Part shown: positions 52,154-61,262 of the stretch, one piece after another
Layout of the letters: every line of letters begins with the position of its first letter
Position numbering within the stretch: position 1 is the stretch's first letter
Source of the DNA: Cytophagales bacterium
GTDB taxonomy: Bacteria; Bacteroidota; Bacteroidia; Cytophagales; Bernardetiaceae
Direction: 5' to 3'
NCBI GenBank assembly: GCA_013299045.1
Contig: JAAFJX010000017.1
Coordinates: forward strand, 1-64,000
Length of the DNA stretch: 64,000 nt
The notes under the pieces: generated by a model
Databases searched by the model: none
What the model was told of the DNA's origin: nothing
The model's input: only the letters and a program-made list of their open reading frames with translations
Made by a program: the position numbers and the translations under genes

Positions 52154-55063
52154 ATGAAAAATATACTTTTGACAATCACCTTACTCTTTGTAAGTACTTT
52201 AGCTCAAGCCCAAACCTGGCAGCAGTTAGATAGTTTGGGGCAAGCCCTTACTAAACAACAAAAATTCAAAGAGGCAGACTCTATTTTGCAAATTGCCCTC
52301 AAGAAAGTAGAGGCGCAGCATGGTAAGGATACGAGTTATGCGAAGGTGGCACGGAGCTTAGGTGTAGTATGCTATTATACAGGTCAGTTTAAAAGAGTAG
52401 AACCGCTTTGGGTTGATGTTGTGAAAATTTATGCCGAGCAATTAGGCAAAAAAAATATTGCTTACGTGCATGCTTGTTCAAACTTAGCCATTTTTTATAG
52501 TGACAATGACATTTTTGACAAATCAGAAGCACTTTTTAAGGAGTCTATCAGTGCTTTGGAGAACATTGCGGGAAGGAAAAATCTTGATTATGCGACTATA
52601 TCTAGTGGCCTTGCAAGTTTGTATTGGCGGCGTGGTCTCTATGAAAAAGCCGAACCTCTCTATTTGGAAGCTAAAGAGATAAGAGAGAAGGTGGTGGGAA
52701 AAGAACATCCACATTATTCTTTATCGTGCAATAATTTAGCAGTTATTTATGTAGAGCAAGGTTTTTACGACAAAGGGGAGTTGCTCTATTTAGAAACACT
52801 GAAGATTCAAGAAAAAACACTTGGCAAGAAACACATTGAGTATGCACGCACCATATCAAATTTGAGCGGATTGTATCTTGCGCAAGGGCTTTACGATAAA
52901 GCAGAGCCACTTTTGCAGGTAGGCAGAAATATCAGAGCAGAGGTTTTAGGTAAAAAACACCCAGACTATGCGCAAGCCTGCCATAACCTCGCTGTATTTT
53001 ACGTCAATAAAAAGCTCTATGAAAAAGCACAGGGGTTTTACTTGGAAGCAATTCAGATAAAAGACTCTGTTTTCGGAAAAAATAATCCTGAATATGCAAT
53101 GAGTTGTTCTAATCTAGGAAGTCTATATTACGACATGAAGTTATACGAAAAAGCCGAAAAAATTTTAGAAGAAGTCAAGACCATACAGAAAAAGACATTA
53201 GGAACAAAAAACCGTTTTTACTCTATAACTTGCCAAAATTTAGGAAATATCTATACGCGTCAAAAGAAATATGACTTGGCAGAACAATATTATAAGGAAG
53301 CTATGACTATACAAGCGTCTTTATTTGGTGAAAAACATGATTCATATATGGATTCTTACCACGGATTAGGCAATGTGTATTTTCTACAAGATATTATGGA
53401 TTCAGCAGCGCAGATTTATTTTGATGTTACTCTATATAAACAAGAGCAAATAAATTTATTTTTTCCAATATTTTCAGAAGAAGAGAAACAAGCCTACTGG
53501 CGGTCTATTCGCTATTGTTTTGAGAGCTTTACACAATTTTGCAACAGTTATGGTAATCAAAAACCCGTCATCATGGCCGACCTCTACGACCAAACCCTCT
53601 TCACCAAAGGCATTATTTTCTCTTCCACTCAAAAAATAAAAAATACCATTCTAAACAGCGGAGATACCGTTCTTGTCAATCAGTACAACAACTGGAAAAA
53701 GCAGCGCGAAACCTACACCAAACTCTACCAACTGCCCCTTGAAGAACAAAAAAAGCAAAATTTGGACTTGGAAGGAATGAAAAACCAAATCAATGATTTG
53801 GAGAAAGACCTGTCCAAAAAATCCGCTCTCTTTGGTCAGAACGTGCAAACAAAATCCTACAAGTGGCAGGAAGTGAAAGCCAAATTAGCCAAAAATGAAG
53901 TGGTTATAGAAATCATCAAGTCAGATTCTGCTTATATCGCTCTCTTTCTGACGGCTCAAACAGAAAACTATCCAGCTTTTTATCTCTTCAAAAATGCCCA
54001 AGAACTTGAAGACAAATTCTTGAACTATTACAAAAACTGCATTGAGTTCAAAATAGAAGATACGGTTTCTTACAACGCCTTCTGGAAGCCTATAGCCGAT
54101 AAGTTATCGACTTTGAACAAAAAAGGCTTCAAGAAAATCTATTTTTCGCCAGATGGTGTTTTTCATCAACTCAGCCTGAATACCCTCAAAAATACTAAAA
54201 CAGGCAAATTTCTTTTGGAAGAAGCCAATATTCAGCTCATTGGCAGTAGCCGCGATTTGATAGAGCTGAATAAAAAAAGCCGCGATTTGAGCCAAAACTA
54301 CGAGAATTATCAGGCTCATTTGCTCGGTTATCCCATTTATGGGGCAGAGAATACAGAAAAAGAGCCAGAAAAAAAGCGCGACCGCTCACTTGGCTTTTCA
54401 GGTATGCAGTCTGCTGTGGGTGTGGCGGGGGCTGTTTCCTTGCTGCCCGGAACAAAAAAGGAAGTGGAAAATGTATTTGGTTTGTTCAATCAAAAAAAAT
54501 TGAAAGTAAACTTGCTTTTGGCCGAAAACGCCACCGAAGAAGCCCTTAAAAACCTCAAAAGCCCCACCATTTTACACGTGGCCACGCATGGTTTCTTCAT
54601 TCCCGAAATCAAGGATTCTGAAGTGCAAGATATGCAAACAGCCATGAACAGAAATCTTTTGAAAAACCCTTTTATGCGCTCAGGTTTGTTGCTGGCTGGC
54701 TGCCAAAAACCCAACCCAGACAAAGAGGACGGCATTTTAACAGCCGAAGAAGTGATGAATTTGACGTTGGACAACACGGAACTCGTCGTGATGTCCGCTT
54801 GCGAAACGGGCTTAGGCGATATACAGGCGGGCGAGGGCGTTTTTGGTTTGCAACGCGCTTTTCAGCAAGCGGGTGCAAAGTCCGTGCTGATGAGCCTCTG
54901 GAAAGTAGATGATGAGGCCACGCAAACCCTGATGACCGAATTTTATACCGCCCTGCTCAAAGGCCAAAGCAAGCGCCAAGCCTTCAAAACAGCCCAAATG
55001 AACCTCAAAAAACGCTTTCCAGAGCCTTACTACTGGGGTGCTTTTGTGATGGTGGGGGAATAA
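52154..55063 (+). CDS. TPR-CHAT secreted caspase-like protein, copy 2
   Basis: 969 residues, the same length as copy 1. Signal peptide ending AQAQ; the first about 75 residues are nearly those of copy 1. About nine TPR units follow (YVHACSNLAIFY, YSLSCNNLAVIY, YAQACHNLAVFY and others) that differ strongly from copy 1. From EKQAYWRSIRYCFESFTQFC to the end the two are almost identical, with differences mainly around residues 800-850 (EIKDSEVQDMQTAMN versus EISDKEVKSIQDAMN). Catalytic His812 and Cys883 are kept. Conserved ends with variable TPRs suggest different ligands with one common protease, kept alike by gene conversion. Together with copy 1 it forms a likely two-gene operon. Confidence 0.93.
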   Translation: MKNILLTITLLFVSTLAQAQTWQQLDSLGQALTKQQKFKEADSILQIALKKVEAQHGKDTSYAKVARSLGVVCYYTGQFKRVEPLWVDVVKIYAEQLGKKNIAYVHACSNLAIFYSDNDIFDKSEALFKESISALENIAGRKNLDYATISSGLASLYWRRGLYEKAEPLYLEAKEIREKVVGKEHPHYSLSCNNLAVIYVEQGFYDKGELLYLETLKIQEKTLGKKHIEYARTISNLSGLYLAQGLYDKAEPLLQVGRNIRAEVLGKKHPDYAQACHNLAVFYVNKKLYEKAQGFYLEAIQIKDSVFGKNNPEYAMSCSNLGSLYYDMKLYEKAEKILEEVKTIQKKTLGTKNRFYSITCQNLGNIYTRQKKYDLAEQYYKEAMTIQASLFGEKHDSYMDSYHGLGNVYFLQDIMDSAAQIYFDVTLYKQEQINLFFPIFSEEEKQAYWRSIRYCFESFTQFCNSYGNQKPVIMADLYDQTLFTKGIIFSSTQKIKNTILNSGDTVLVNQYNNWKKQRETYTKLYQLPLEEQKKQNLDLEGMKNQINDLEKDLSKKSALFGQNVQTKSYKWQEVKAKLAKNEVVIEIIKSDSAYIALFLTAQTENYPAFYLFKNAQELEDKFLNYYKNCIEFKIEDTVSYNAFWKPIADKLSTLNKKGFKKIYFSPDGVFHQLSLNTLKNTKTGKFLLEEANIQLIGSSRDLIELNKKSRDLSQNYENYQAHLLGYPIYGAENTEKEPEKKRDRSLGFSGMQSAVGVAGAVSLLPGTKKEVENVFGLFNQKKLKVNLLLAENATEEALKNLKSPTILHVATHGFFIPEIKDSEVQDMQTAMNRNLLKNPFMRSGLLLAGCQKPNPDKEDGILTAEEVMNLTLDNTELVVMSACETGLGDIQAGEGVFGLQRAFQQAGAKSVLMSLWKVDDEATQTLMTEFYTALLKGQSKRQAFKTAQMNLKKRFPEPYYWGAFVMVGE
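53480..55063 (+). repeat. About 1.59-kb near-identical direct repeat (CHAT half), copy 2
   Basis: Second copy of 50549-52134. The long stretch from about 53760 to 54400 shows almost no differences from copy 1. Confidence 0.9.
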
Positions 55064-55176
55064 CTGACAATAAACAGTACATTTCTTAAAATACTTGTAA
55101 CTTATTTTCTTTTGCGTCTTTGCGTAAAACTACCTAGTTTTCTTTGTGCGGAGTCTGATAGAAAAATTCCTATAAC

Positions 55177-55207
55177 TTTGTTAATTTTGATAAACTGCCT
55201 ATATTTG
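55177..55207 (+). promoter_or_regulatory. Predicted promoter of the aldo/keto reductase gene
   Basis: TTTG at 55177-55180 and TATATTTG at 55200-55207, spacer 19 bases, 30 bases before the ATG at 55237. Confidence 0.65.
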
Positions 55208-55236
55208 TACCAAACTAATTGACTAGATACAACAAC

Positions 55237-56226
55237 ATGGAATACCGTCGTTTAGGAAAGTCTGGCCTGCAAGTAAGCGCACTTTCTTTTGGTTCTTGGG
55301 TAACTTTTGGTAAGCAAATTAGCGAAGCCGATGCCGAAAAATTGATGCACCTTGCGTATGATGCTGGTGTTAATTTTTTTGATAACGCCGAAGTATATGC
55401 ACGCGGGCAGTCCGAAATTATCATGGGCAACGTTATTCAAAAGGCAGGCTGGGAGCGCGATTCATATCTAGTTTCTAGCAAAGTTTTTTGGGGAGGAGAC
55501 AAACCCAATCAAAAAGGTTTGAGCCGCAAGCACGTGGTAGAAGCCTGCCATGCAGCCCTCAAAAGGCTTCAAGTTGAGTATTTAGACCTATTTTTCTGCC
55601 ACCGCCCAGACGTGAATACGCCCATAGAAGAAACCGTACGCGCTATGAGCGACCTCATCACACAGGGCAAAGTCCTTTATTGGGGTACTTCAGAATGGTC
55701 TGCACAAGAAATTCAAGCTGCCCATACCGTAGCCCGTCAATACAATCTAGTACCGCCCACTATGGAACAGCCGCAATATAATATGTTTCACCGTGAGCGC
55801 GTAGAAGTGGAATATTCCCGACTTTATACCGATGTTGGCTTAGGGACTACTATCTGGTCGCCTTTGGCATCTGGCTTACTGACAGGCAAATACAATAGCG
55901 GTGTAGCACCAAAAGGTTCACGCGCCGAAATTGACGGCATGGGTTGGCTGCGCGAAAAATTGGTAGGCGACGAAGCCAAAGAAAAAGTAGAAAAGGTTAA
56001 TATCTTGAGCGAAATAGCTCATGAAGTGGGGCTTAGCCTGCCGCAACTTGCCTTGGGGTGGGTGCTCAAAAACCCTCATGTAAGCACTGCACTCACAGGC
56101 GCTTCGCGTCCAGAACAAGTTAAAGAAAATATGCAAACAATAGCTGCCTTGCCTAAAATAACAGAGGAAGTTATGCAAGCCATAGAAGAAGTACTGGCCA
56201 ACAAGCCGCAAATGATAGTGTTTTAA
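55237..56226 (+). CDS. Aldo/keto reductase, Kv-beta-like
   Basis: 329 residues from the ATG at 55237 (a TTG-started frame from 55219 is less likely given the promoter position). NADPH-dependent carbonyl reductase fold. It starts MEYRRLGKSGLQVSALSFGSW. Catalytic tetrad: Asp and Tyr in NFFDNAEVYARG, Lys in LVSSKVFWGG, His in LDLFFCHRPD. The closing NPHVSTALTGASRPEQVKEN is the NADPH-phosphate site. WGTSEWSAQEI and MEQPQYNMFHRERVE are the form seen in the voltage-gated potassium channel beta-subunit branch. Physiological substrate unknown. Confidence 0.93.
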   Translation: MEYRRLGKSGLQVSALSFGSWVTFGKQISEADAEKLMHLAYDAGVNFFDNAEVYARGQSEIIMGNVIQKAGWERDSYLVSSKVFWGGDKPNQKGLSRKHVVEACHAALKRLQVEYLDLFFCHRPDVNTPIEETVRAMSDLITQGKVLYWGTSEWSAQEIQAAHTVARQYNLVPPTMEQPQYNMFHRERVEVEYSRLYTDVGLGTTIWSPLASGLLTGKYNSGVAPKGSRAEIDGMGWLREKLVGDEAKEKVEKVNILSEIAHEVGLSLPQLALGWVLKNPHVSTALTGASRPEQVKENMQTIAALPKITEEVMQAIEEVLANKPQMIVF

Positions 56227-56335
56227 CAACCAATACCATTCTATTTGTTTAAGCGTTTTTTAATAGTTATGGGGTTAAAACGAGTTTTAAAAGAAACCCG
56301 TACTGTCTTCATCTATCAAAAAGAATCTGTTTGAT

Positions 56336-57454
56336 ATGCAACAAATTGGCGTTATAGGAGGCGGTTTAGCGGGCTTAGCGCTGAGCATAGAATTAGCAGA
56401 AGCTGGTCTTTCGGTGGCTCTGTTTGAAAAACACCAATACCCTTTTCACAGACTTTGCGGTGAATACATTTCTATGGAGTCTTTGCCATATTTGCAAAAG
56501 CTTGGTATAGAACCCTTTGAACATGGGGCAGTACGAATTGAAGAGCTTTTCTTGAGTGCGCCTAGTGGGCGTTTTCTGACACAAAAATTGCCCTTGGGTG
56601 GTTTTGGTATCAGCCGCTTTTTACTGGATTCTCTGATGGTTAAGCGGGCGGCAGATTTGGGTGTAATGATTTTTCAAAAAACGCAAGTTCTAGACGTAAA
56701 AGTCCATAACGCTAAGTGTGCGGACATACATACACACAATCAGGGCATTGTACGGGTAGAGCAAATTGTGGGGGCATTCGGCAAGCGCTCTAACCTTGAT
56801 GCTAGATTAGGCCGCGCTTTTTACAAAAAAAGTACGCCTTATATGGCTGTTAAGCATCACGTAAAACTGAGCGGACAGTCTGACAAGCAAATCGCCTTAC
56901 ATAACTTTAAAGATGGCTATTGTGGCTTTTCACGTGTAGAAGATGAGACGTTTTGCCTTTGCTATCTTACCACACGCCAGAACCAAAAGGCTTATAAAAG
57001 CATTCGCCAGATGGAATCAGAACTACTTTCAAAGAACCCATTTTTAGAAAAAATTTTTAGTGAGGCTGAATTTGTTTGGGATAAGCCCATCATCATCAAC
57101 GAAGTTTCATTTGAGAAAAAGACACTTTATGAAGCAGGCTTGCTTTGCTGCGGCGATGCCGTTGGCATGATTACGCCTCTCTGCGGTAACGGTATGTCTA
57201 TGGCCTTGCATAGCGCAACAATACTAGCTTGTATGCTAAAAACACACTTTTTAAGTCCGCAACAAAAAGAATTTCCGTATGGCGCTTATCAGAAAAAGTG
57301 GGACGAGCAATTTGCAATGCGTTTACGTGTAGGGCGCATGATTCAGCGTTTTTTTGGGGACGAGCGCCTTTCTGACTACCTCGTTCGCTTTTTTGCAAAA
57401 AACCCAACACTTGGGAAAGCGCTTATCAGACTAACTCATGGCAAGCCATTTTAA
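56336..57454 (+). CDS. FAD-dependent oxidoreductase (geranylgeranyl-reductase/flavin monooxygenase type)
   Basis: 372 residues. Rossmann motif GVIGGGLAGLALSIELAEAGL with the ADP-ribose glutamate in VALFEKHQYPFHRLCGEYIS. The HRLCGEY stretch is typical of the geranylgeranyl reductase/tryptophan halogenase-like group. The second FAD site is CCGDAVGMITPLCGNGMSMAL. The motif between (YMAVKHHVKL, GYCGFSRVEDETFCLCYL) is the substrate-side sheet. Related genes sit in Bacteroidota flexirubin or polyketide clusters, but none is seen here, so the substrate is open. Confidence 0.85.
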   Translation: MQQIGVIGGGLAGLALSIELAEAGLSVALFEKHQYPFHRLCGEYISMESLPYLQKLGIEPFEHGAVRIEELFLSAPSGRFLTQKLPLGGFGISRFLLDSLMVKRAADLGVMIFQKTQVLDVKVHNAKCADIHTHNQGIVRVEQIVGAFGKRSNLDARLGRAFYKKSTPYMAVKHHVKLSGQSDKQIALHNFKDGYCGFSRVEDETFCLCYLTTRQNQKAYKSIRQMESELLSKNPFLEKIFSEAEFVWDKPIIINEVSFEKKTLYEAGLLCCGDAVGMITPLCGNGMSMALHSATILACMLKTHFLSPQQKEFPYGAYQKKWDEQFAMRLRVGRMIQRFFGDERLSDYLVRFFAKNPTLGKALIRLTHGKPF

Positions 57455-57773
57455 GGAGTGGGACTTACTCTCTAGCCCTGTTTAAAAAAACAAAAGTTGT
57501 TGGTATTTTTTATAGCCTTAGCGGAAAAATAATAAATAAAAATGGAATAATGAAATATTTTTACGCAAAAGATTGTTCATTAAACAGGCTTACAAAGAAA
57601 TATTGAATAGGCCTCACAAAATAAAATATGGTTATCATAAAGAATTTTAAAATAATATTTGCTTTTGATTGATAAAATCTGCTACATTTGCCTAACAGAG
57701 GCTCAGCTCTAAAGCCCTGTTTTGCTCTAAGCGGTTTGCTCTTTAAAAAGTAACATCACACATTATCAGCGAT
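57455..57773. other. Intergenic region, 319 bases
   Basis: Very AT-rich spacer before the Lrp gene. It contains the promoter listed at 57658-57690. Nothing else recognised. Confidence 0.6.
57658..57690 (+). promoter_or_regulatory. Predicted promoter of the Lrp/AsnC gene
   Basis: TTTG at 57658-57661 and TACATTTG at 57683-57690 with a 21-base spacer. The start codon is 83 bases further, leaving a leader where an autoregulatory site could lie. Confidence 0.55.
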
Positions 57774-58244
57774 ATGAAGCTTGACCAAATAGATTTGCAG
57801 ATACTGCATTTGTTGCAGACAGACGGACGAATAACCAATTCTCAGCTAGCCAGGGAGGTGGGTCTGTCGCCCGCTCCTACCCTTGAACGCGTTAAAAAAT
57901 TGGAAACGCTGGGTTATATAGAAGGTTATTATGCACGACTGAACGCGACTAAAATGGGCTTGGGCGTAACTACTTTTTTGAGTATTAAACTCTCAAAACA
58001 CAACGAGGCTAAAAACAAAATGTTTATAGACCAAATAAAAGCAATAGAGGAAGTTGTTGAATGTCATTATATTACAGGCTCTAGTGATTATTTACTCAAG
58101 GTGGTAGCCAAAAGCATTGAGGACTACCAAAGCCTGATTTTGAACAAAATAGCAGAAATTGAAGAGATAGATAATATGCAAACGATGGTTATTTTATCCA
58201 CGATTAAAGACGCGAGGTCTTTGCCTATTCCGAATTTAGAATAG
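57774..58244 (+). CDS. Lrp/AsnC family transcriptional regulator
   Basis: 156 residues. N-terminal winged HTH (LDQIDLQILHLLQTDGRIT, NSQLAREVGLSPAPTLERVKKLE, GYIEGYYARLN) and C-terminal RAM domain (VVECHYITGSSDYLLKVVAKSIEDY, MQTMVILSTIKDARSLPI), in which amino acids bind between subunits. Such proteins form octamers and control amino-acid or central metabolism genes. It ends 11 bases before the convergent protease gene. Confidence 0.95.
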   Translation: MKLDQIDLQILHLLQTDGRITNSQLAREVGLSPAPTLERVKKLETLGYIEGYYARLNATKMGLGVTTFLSIKLSKHNEAKNKMFIDQIKAIEEVVECHYITGSSDYLLKVVAKSIEDYQSLILNKIAEIEEIDNMQTMVILSTIKDARSLPIPNLE

Positions 58245-58255
58245 GGATTTCGGCT

Positions 58256-59368
58256 TTAGGGTGAATCCGACAAAGAGTTGGTTTTCAAATAAATATTGTC
58301 TTTTTTCAAATCAATCAACATATTAAAACCTTTTAGCAGAGCATTGCCGAAGTAGTTGATACCCAAACCTACCGGACTCTTATAACCAAGTTTTGAAGTA
58401 ACAACATTCTTGACATCAAAGCCGTTCAGAACAATGTGGGGTATCGTAACGATAGTAGTTTCATACTTTCGGCCTGTTCCGTCGGTGAGGGCAGATTTTT
58501 TTAGCACTATTTGGTCATTTGGAAAGTTGTTTTTGCTCATCCAGGCGCTATCCAGAATCATAGCAAGGTTTGAGCCTGTATCAAACAAAAAGTTGCCATG
58601 ATAGCTCCCTTCAGCCATTTTAATAGTAGATTCCACACAGAAAAGAGATTGCACAAAATTGATTCTAGACTTAACAAAGCCTTTCTTTATCTTTGGTAGC
58701 CTTGAGTGAACGAGTATATGGCTTTTTTCATAGTCAATTTCCAGAATTTTGCCGTCAAATATACGCCAGCCAAATCTACCATTCATACCATAAGCCGCAT
58801 TGTTTGTCCCTTGTATTTTTGGAGAGTCTATTACAAATGTGCCTAATTGCAGTTTAGCAAGGCCAGTTAATTTATTTTTGGCAAGGGTCGCTTTGTCAAG
58901 ACGGACATCTATTGTACCAATATCAAAATATAAATTGAGCGTATCCTGTTTGTTTAAAAGCCCTTTAACGTGAATCGCATTCTCTTGCGTGAGGTTAAAA
59001 GGAATCGTATCACATTTTTTATCATTCTTTTTGGCTCTAATTTCCTGTAACTTAGAACTGACAATCCGAGTATAACAACTGTCTTGCCCCTGATACAGAA
59101 TAATGAAATCATAGATTCCGCCCGCCCTAACTTTTATCTGAATAGAGTCAATGTCTGTATAAAAAACAACATACTTGGGCTTTAAAGACCGATGAGCCAT
59201 GTAAATATCTGGTTTGGCTTCAGGCGAGAGTGTCCAAGCGCTTGTATCCAAATAGCCATCATCTTTTATGGACACACTCTTTGAACTAGCCTGAATGATA
59301 GGCAGTTTTTTCTGGGCAAGAGCAGAGCATAGATTCAACACTAAAAAAAGTAAACATAAATATTTCAT
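58256..59368 (-). CDS. Secreted retropepsin-like aspartyl protease family protein
   Basis: 370 residues. Signal peptide (ends ALAQ, about 19). An N-terminal beta-rich part of about 170 residues precedes the protease-like domain. The active-site triplet Asp263-Thr-Gly265 is in GNFLFDTGSNLAMILDS, and the closing GLGINYFGNALLKGFNMLID followed by a KKDNIYLK strand is the usual end of the domain. Only one D-T-G is present, so an active enzyme would have to dimerise, as retropepsins do. Bacteroidota encode many such proteins with unproven activity. Confidence 0.85.
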   Translation of the reverse strand: MKYLCLLFLVLNLCSALAQKKLPIIQASSKSVSIKDDGYLDTSAWTLSPEAKPDIYMAHRSLKPKYVVFYTDIDSIQIKVRAGGIYDFIILYQGQDSCYTRIVSSKLQEIRAKKNDKKCDTIPFNLTQENAIHVKGLLNKQDTLNLYFDIGTIDVRLDKATLAKNKLTGLAKLQLGTFVIDSPKIQGTNNAAYGMNGRFGWRIFDGKILEIDYEKSHILVHSRLPKIKKGFVKSRINFVQSLFCVESTIKMAEGSYHGNFLFDTGSNLAMILDSAWMSKNNFPNDQIVLKKSALTDGTGRKYETTIVTIPHIVLNGFDVKNVVTSKLGYKSPVGLGINYFGNALLKGFNMLIDLKKDNIYLKTNSLSDSP

Positions 59369-59554
59369 AACAATAATCTGTAAGGCTGCATTTATAAAAA
59401 GACTTAGCTGGTGGCGTTCGTTGGGGCTGCTTCACATAAATGCAAATATACACCTAAAGGCAAACCACGCAATTTTAATTTTGATTTTTCAGAAAAACTA
59501 ACGTCCTTTCTGGCTTGGTAAGTGCACCTCTCTCTCTAAACCTTATCTGTTTTC

Positions 59555-60595
59555 ATGTCAGACAAAAAAGAAAGAACCGAAATTTCATCGTTGGGTGAGT
59601 TTGGGCTCATCAATAAACTCAAGCAGCACTTTACTCTAGAACAGAAAAGCAGTATCAAAGGTATAGACGATGATGCCGCTATCATTCAGCCGCACGAAGG
59701 CGAACAAATGGTGGTGTCCACGGATATGCTCATGGAAAACGTGCATTTTGATTTGGCCTTTCATCCACTGAAACATCTTGGTTATAAGGCAGTTACTTGC
59801 AATATTTCAGATATTGCAGCTATGAATGCCATACCTACACAAATAACCGTAGCTTTAGCCTTGAGTAGTAGATTCTCTGTAGAGGCTATTGAAGAACTTT
59901 ACCAAGGCATACACAAAGCCTGCCAAGACTATAAAGTGGACTTAATAGGCGGAGACACCACTTCCTCTCGCTCTGGTTTAGCCATTTGCATTACAGCCAT
60001 TGGGCAAGCACCCGCACAGCGTATTGTTTGCCGCAATACTGCCCAAAAAGGCGATGTCATCTGCGTCAGTGGAGACTTGGGCGGTGCTTATGTGGGTTTA
60101 CAAATTCTAAACCGCGAAAAGCAGGTTTATCAGGCCGCACCTCTCGCACAGCCCAAACTGGACGGTTATAGTTACATTCTTGAGCGTTATCTCAAGCCAG
60201 AGGCCCGTATGGATTTGGTACATGAACTGGCCGCTTTAGATATTGTCCCTACAAGTATGATTGATATTTCGGACGGCTTGTCGTCGGAGTTGCTGCACAT
60301 CTGTAAACAATCCAAGCTGGGGGCAGTTATCTTTGAAGAGAACATTCCTCTGGCCGCCCAAACCATAGAAACAGCTACGAATGACTTGAATATGAGTGTA
60401 TTGACATGCGCACTTAACGGTGGAGATGATTATGAGCTGCTCTTTACCATCAAACAAAGCGACTACGAGAAACTTAAAAACCACCCTGACATACATTTTA
60501 TAGGCTATATGCGTGAGGCCGAGTCAGGTGTTTCTTTAGCCACACGGGCTGGCCAGAATATAACCATCAACGCGCAAGGCTGGCAACATTTTTAA
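59555..60595 (+). CDS. thiL: Thiamine-monophosphate kinase
   Basis: 346 residues. ThiL phosphorylates thiamine monophosphate to the pyrophosphate cofactor. Markers: SSLGEFGLINKL at the start, IKGIDDDAAII, MVVSTDMLMENVHFDL, LGYKAVTCNISDIAAMNA, DLIGGDTTSSRSGL, ICVSGDLGGAYVG, SMIDISDGLSSEL and CALNGGDDYELLFTI. It belongs to the PurM/SelD-like ATP-binding fold. No TPP riboswitch (no CUGAGA element) is visible upstream and no other thi gene is near. Confidence 0.96.
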   Translation: MSDKKERTEISSLGEFGLINKLKQHFTLEQKSSIKGIDDDAAIIQPHEGEQMVVSTDMLMENVHFDLAFHPLKHLGYKAVTCNISDIAAMNAIPTQITVALALSSRFSVEAIEELYQGIHKACQDYKVDLIGGDTTSSRSGLAICITAIGQAPAQRIVCRNTAQKGDVICVSGDLGGAYVGLQILNREKQVYQAAPLAQPKLDGYSYILERYLKPEARMDLVHELAALDIVPTSMIDISDGLSSELLHICKQSKLGAVIFEENIPLAAQTIETATNDLNMSVLTCALNGGDDYELLFTIKQSDYEKLKNHPDIHFIGYMREAESGVSLATRAGQNITINAQGWQHF

Positions 60596-60698
60596 GACCA
60601 AGCATTTTGTATATCGGAAATTTTACAAAAAATAGCGACGAATACTAGCTATTATTCGACGAAAAATATATATTTGCTGCCAAACAATTAAATCCAAC

Positions 60699-61085
60699 AT
60701 GACTACTATGGCCATACTTAATCGCTATTTTCGCGAATCTCCCTATAGCTTTTGGAGTCTTTTCGCGGCTGCGGTTTATGTTTTTATAGGAACTTTGGTC
60801 TTCCTTAAAACGTACTTTTTCTATGATTCTGCATCAGTTTGGTATGCGCTTGGGCAGTGGTGCGGCGGTAAATTTATTTTGGACGACACACTTTACTTTT
60901 CATACGTCATTGGCTACCAGCTTTTTATGAAGTGGGACGAACTCGGCTTCATACTTGGCCAAACTTGTTCTTTTGTGGTGTACTGGGGCTTATTTTACGT
61001 ATTGGTTTATGCCATAGCGCGCTATTTGCTACCCGAAATAAACAGACTTTACGCCGCCTATTTCGGTACGGCAGAGTCTGATTAA
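60699..61085 (+). CDS. Hypothetical membrane protein
   Basis: 128 residues with hydrophobic helices at about 17-38 and 87-112 and perhaps a third at about 55-75 (DDTLYFSYVIGYQLFMKW). Tyr/Phe-rich. No family recognised. A TATATTTG at about 60670 fits a -7 promoter element. Downstream lies repeat R5. Confidence 0.7.
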   Translation: MTTMAILNRYFRESPYSFWSLFAAAVYVFIGTLVFLKTYFFYDSASVWYALGQWCGGKFILDDTLYFSYVIGYQLFMKWDELGFILGQTCSFVVYWGLFYVLVYAIARYLLPEINRLYAAYFGTAESD

Positions 61086-61121
61086 AAGTACTTTCTCAAT
61101 AGAAGTGATAGAAAAGAGGGA

Positions 61122-61262
61122 AACACTCAAAATCATGAGTGTGTTCCTAAAGCAGATAAATCATATCAATCAGTTGATGTGCTTGTTCTTATACCGACTT
61201 TTTAAGGGACTACTATTTAACTTATTGACAATAAATGCTTTAGGTTGTTTTTAAGGACAACT
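61122..61262 (-). repeat. Dispersed repeat family, copy R5
   Basis: Read on the minus strand from AGTTGTCCTTAAAAA (61262) it matches the start of R4 (CTAAAGCATTTATTGTC), then a second border AGTCCCTTAAAAAG (about 61213 to 61200), then about 75 bases like the start of R1 (AAGAACAAGCACATCAACTG, TTTATCTGCTTTAGGAACAC). The first AG is inside the TAG stop of the gene at 61261. Confidence 0.8.

Noticed and set aside
49225-55063. TPR-CHAT as the Craspase (type III-E CRISPR) partner
   Set aside because: These proteins carry signal peptides and no Cas7-11-like gene or CRISPR array is near.
59369-59554. TPP riboswitch upstream of thiL
   Set aside because: The conserved CUGAGA element is absent.
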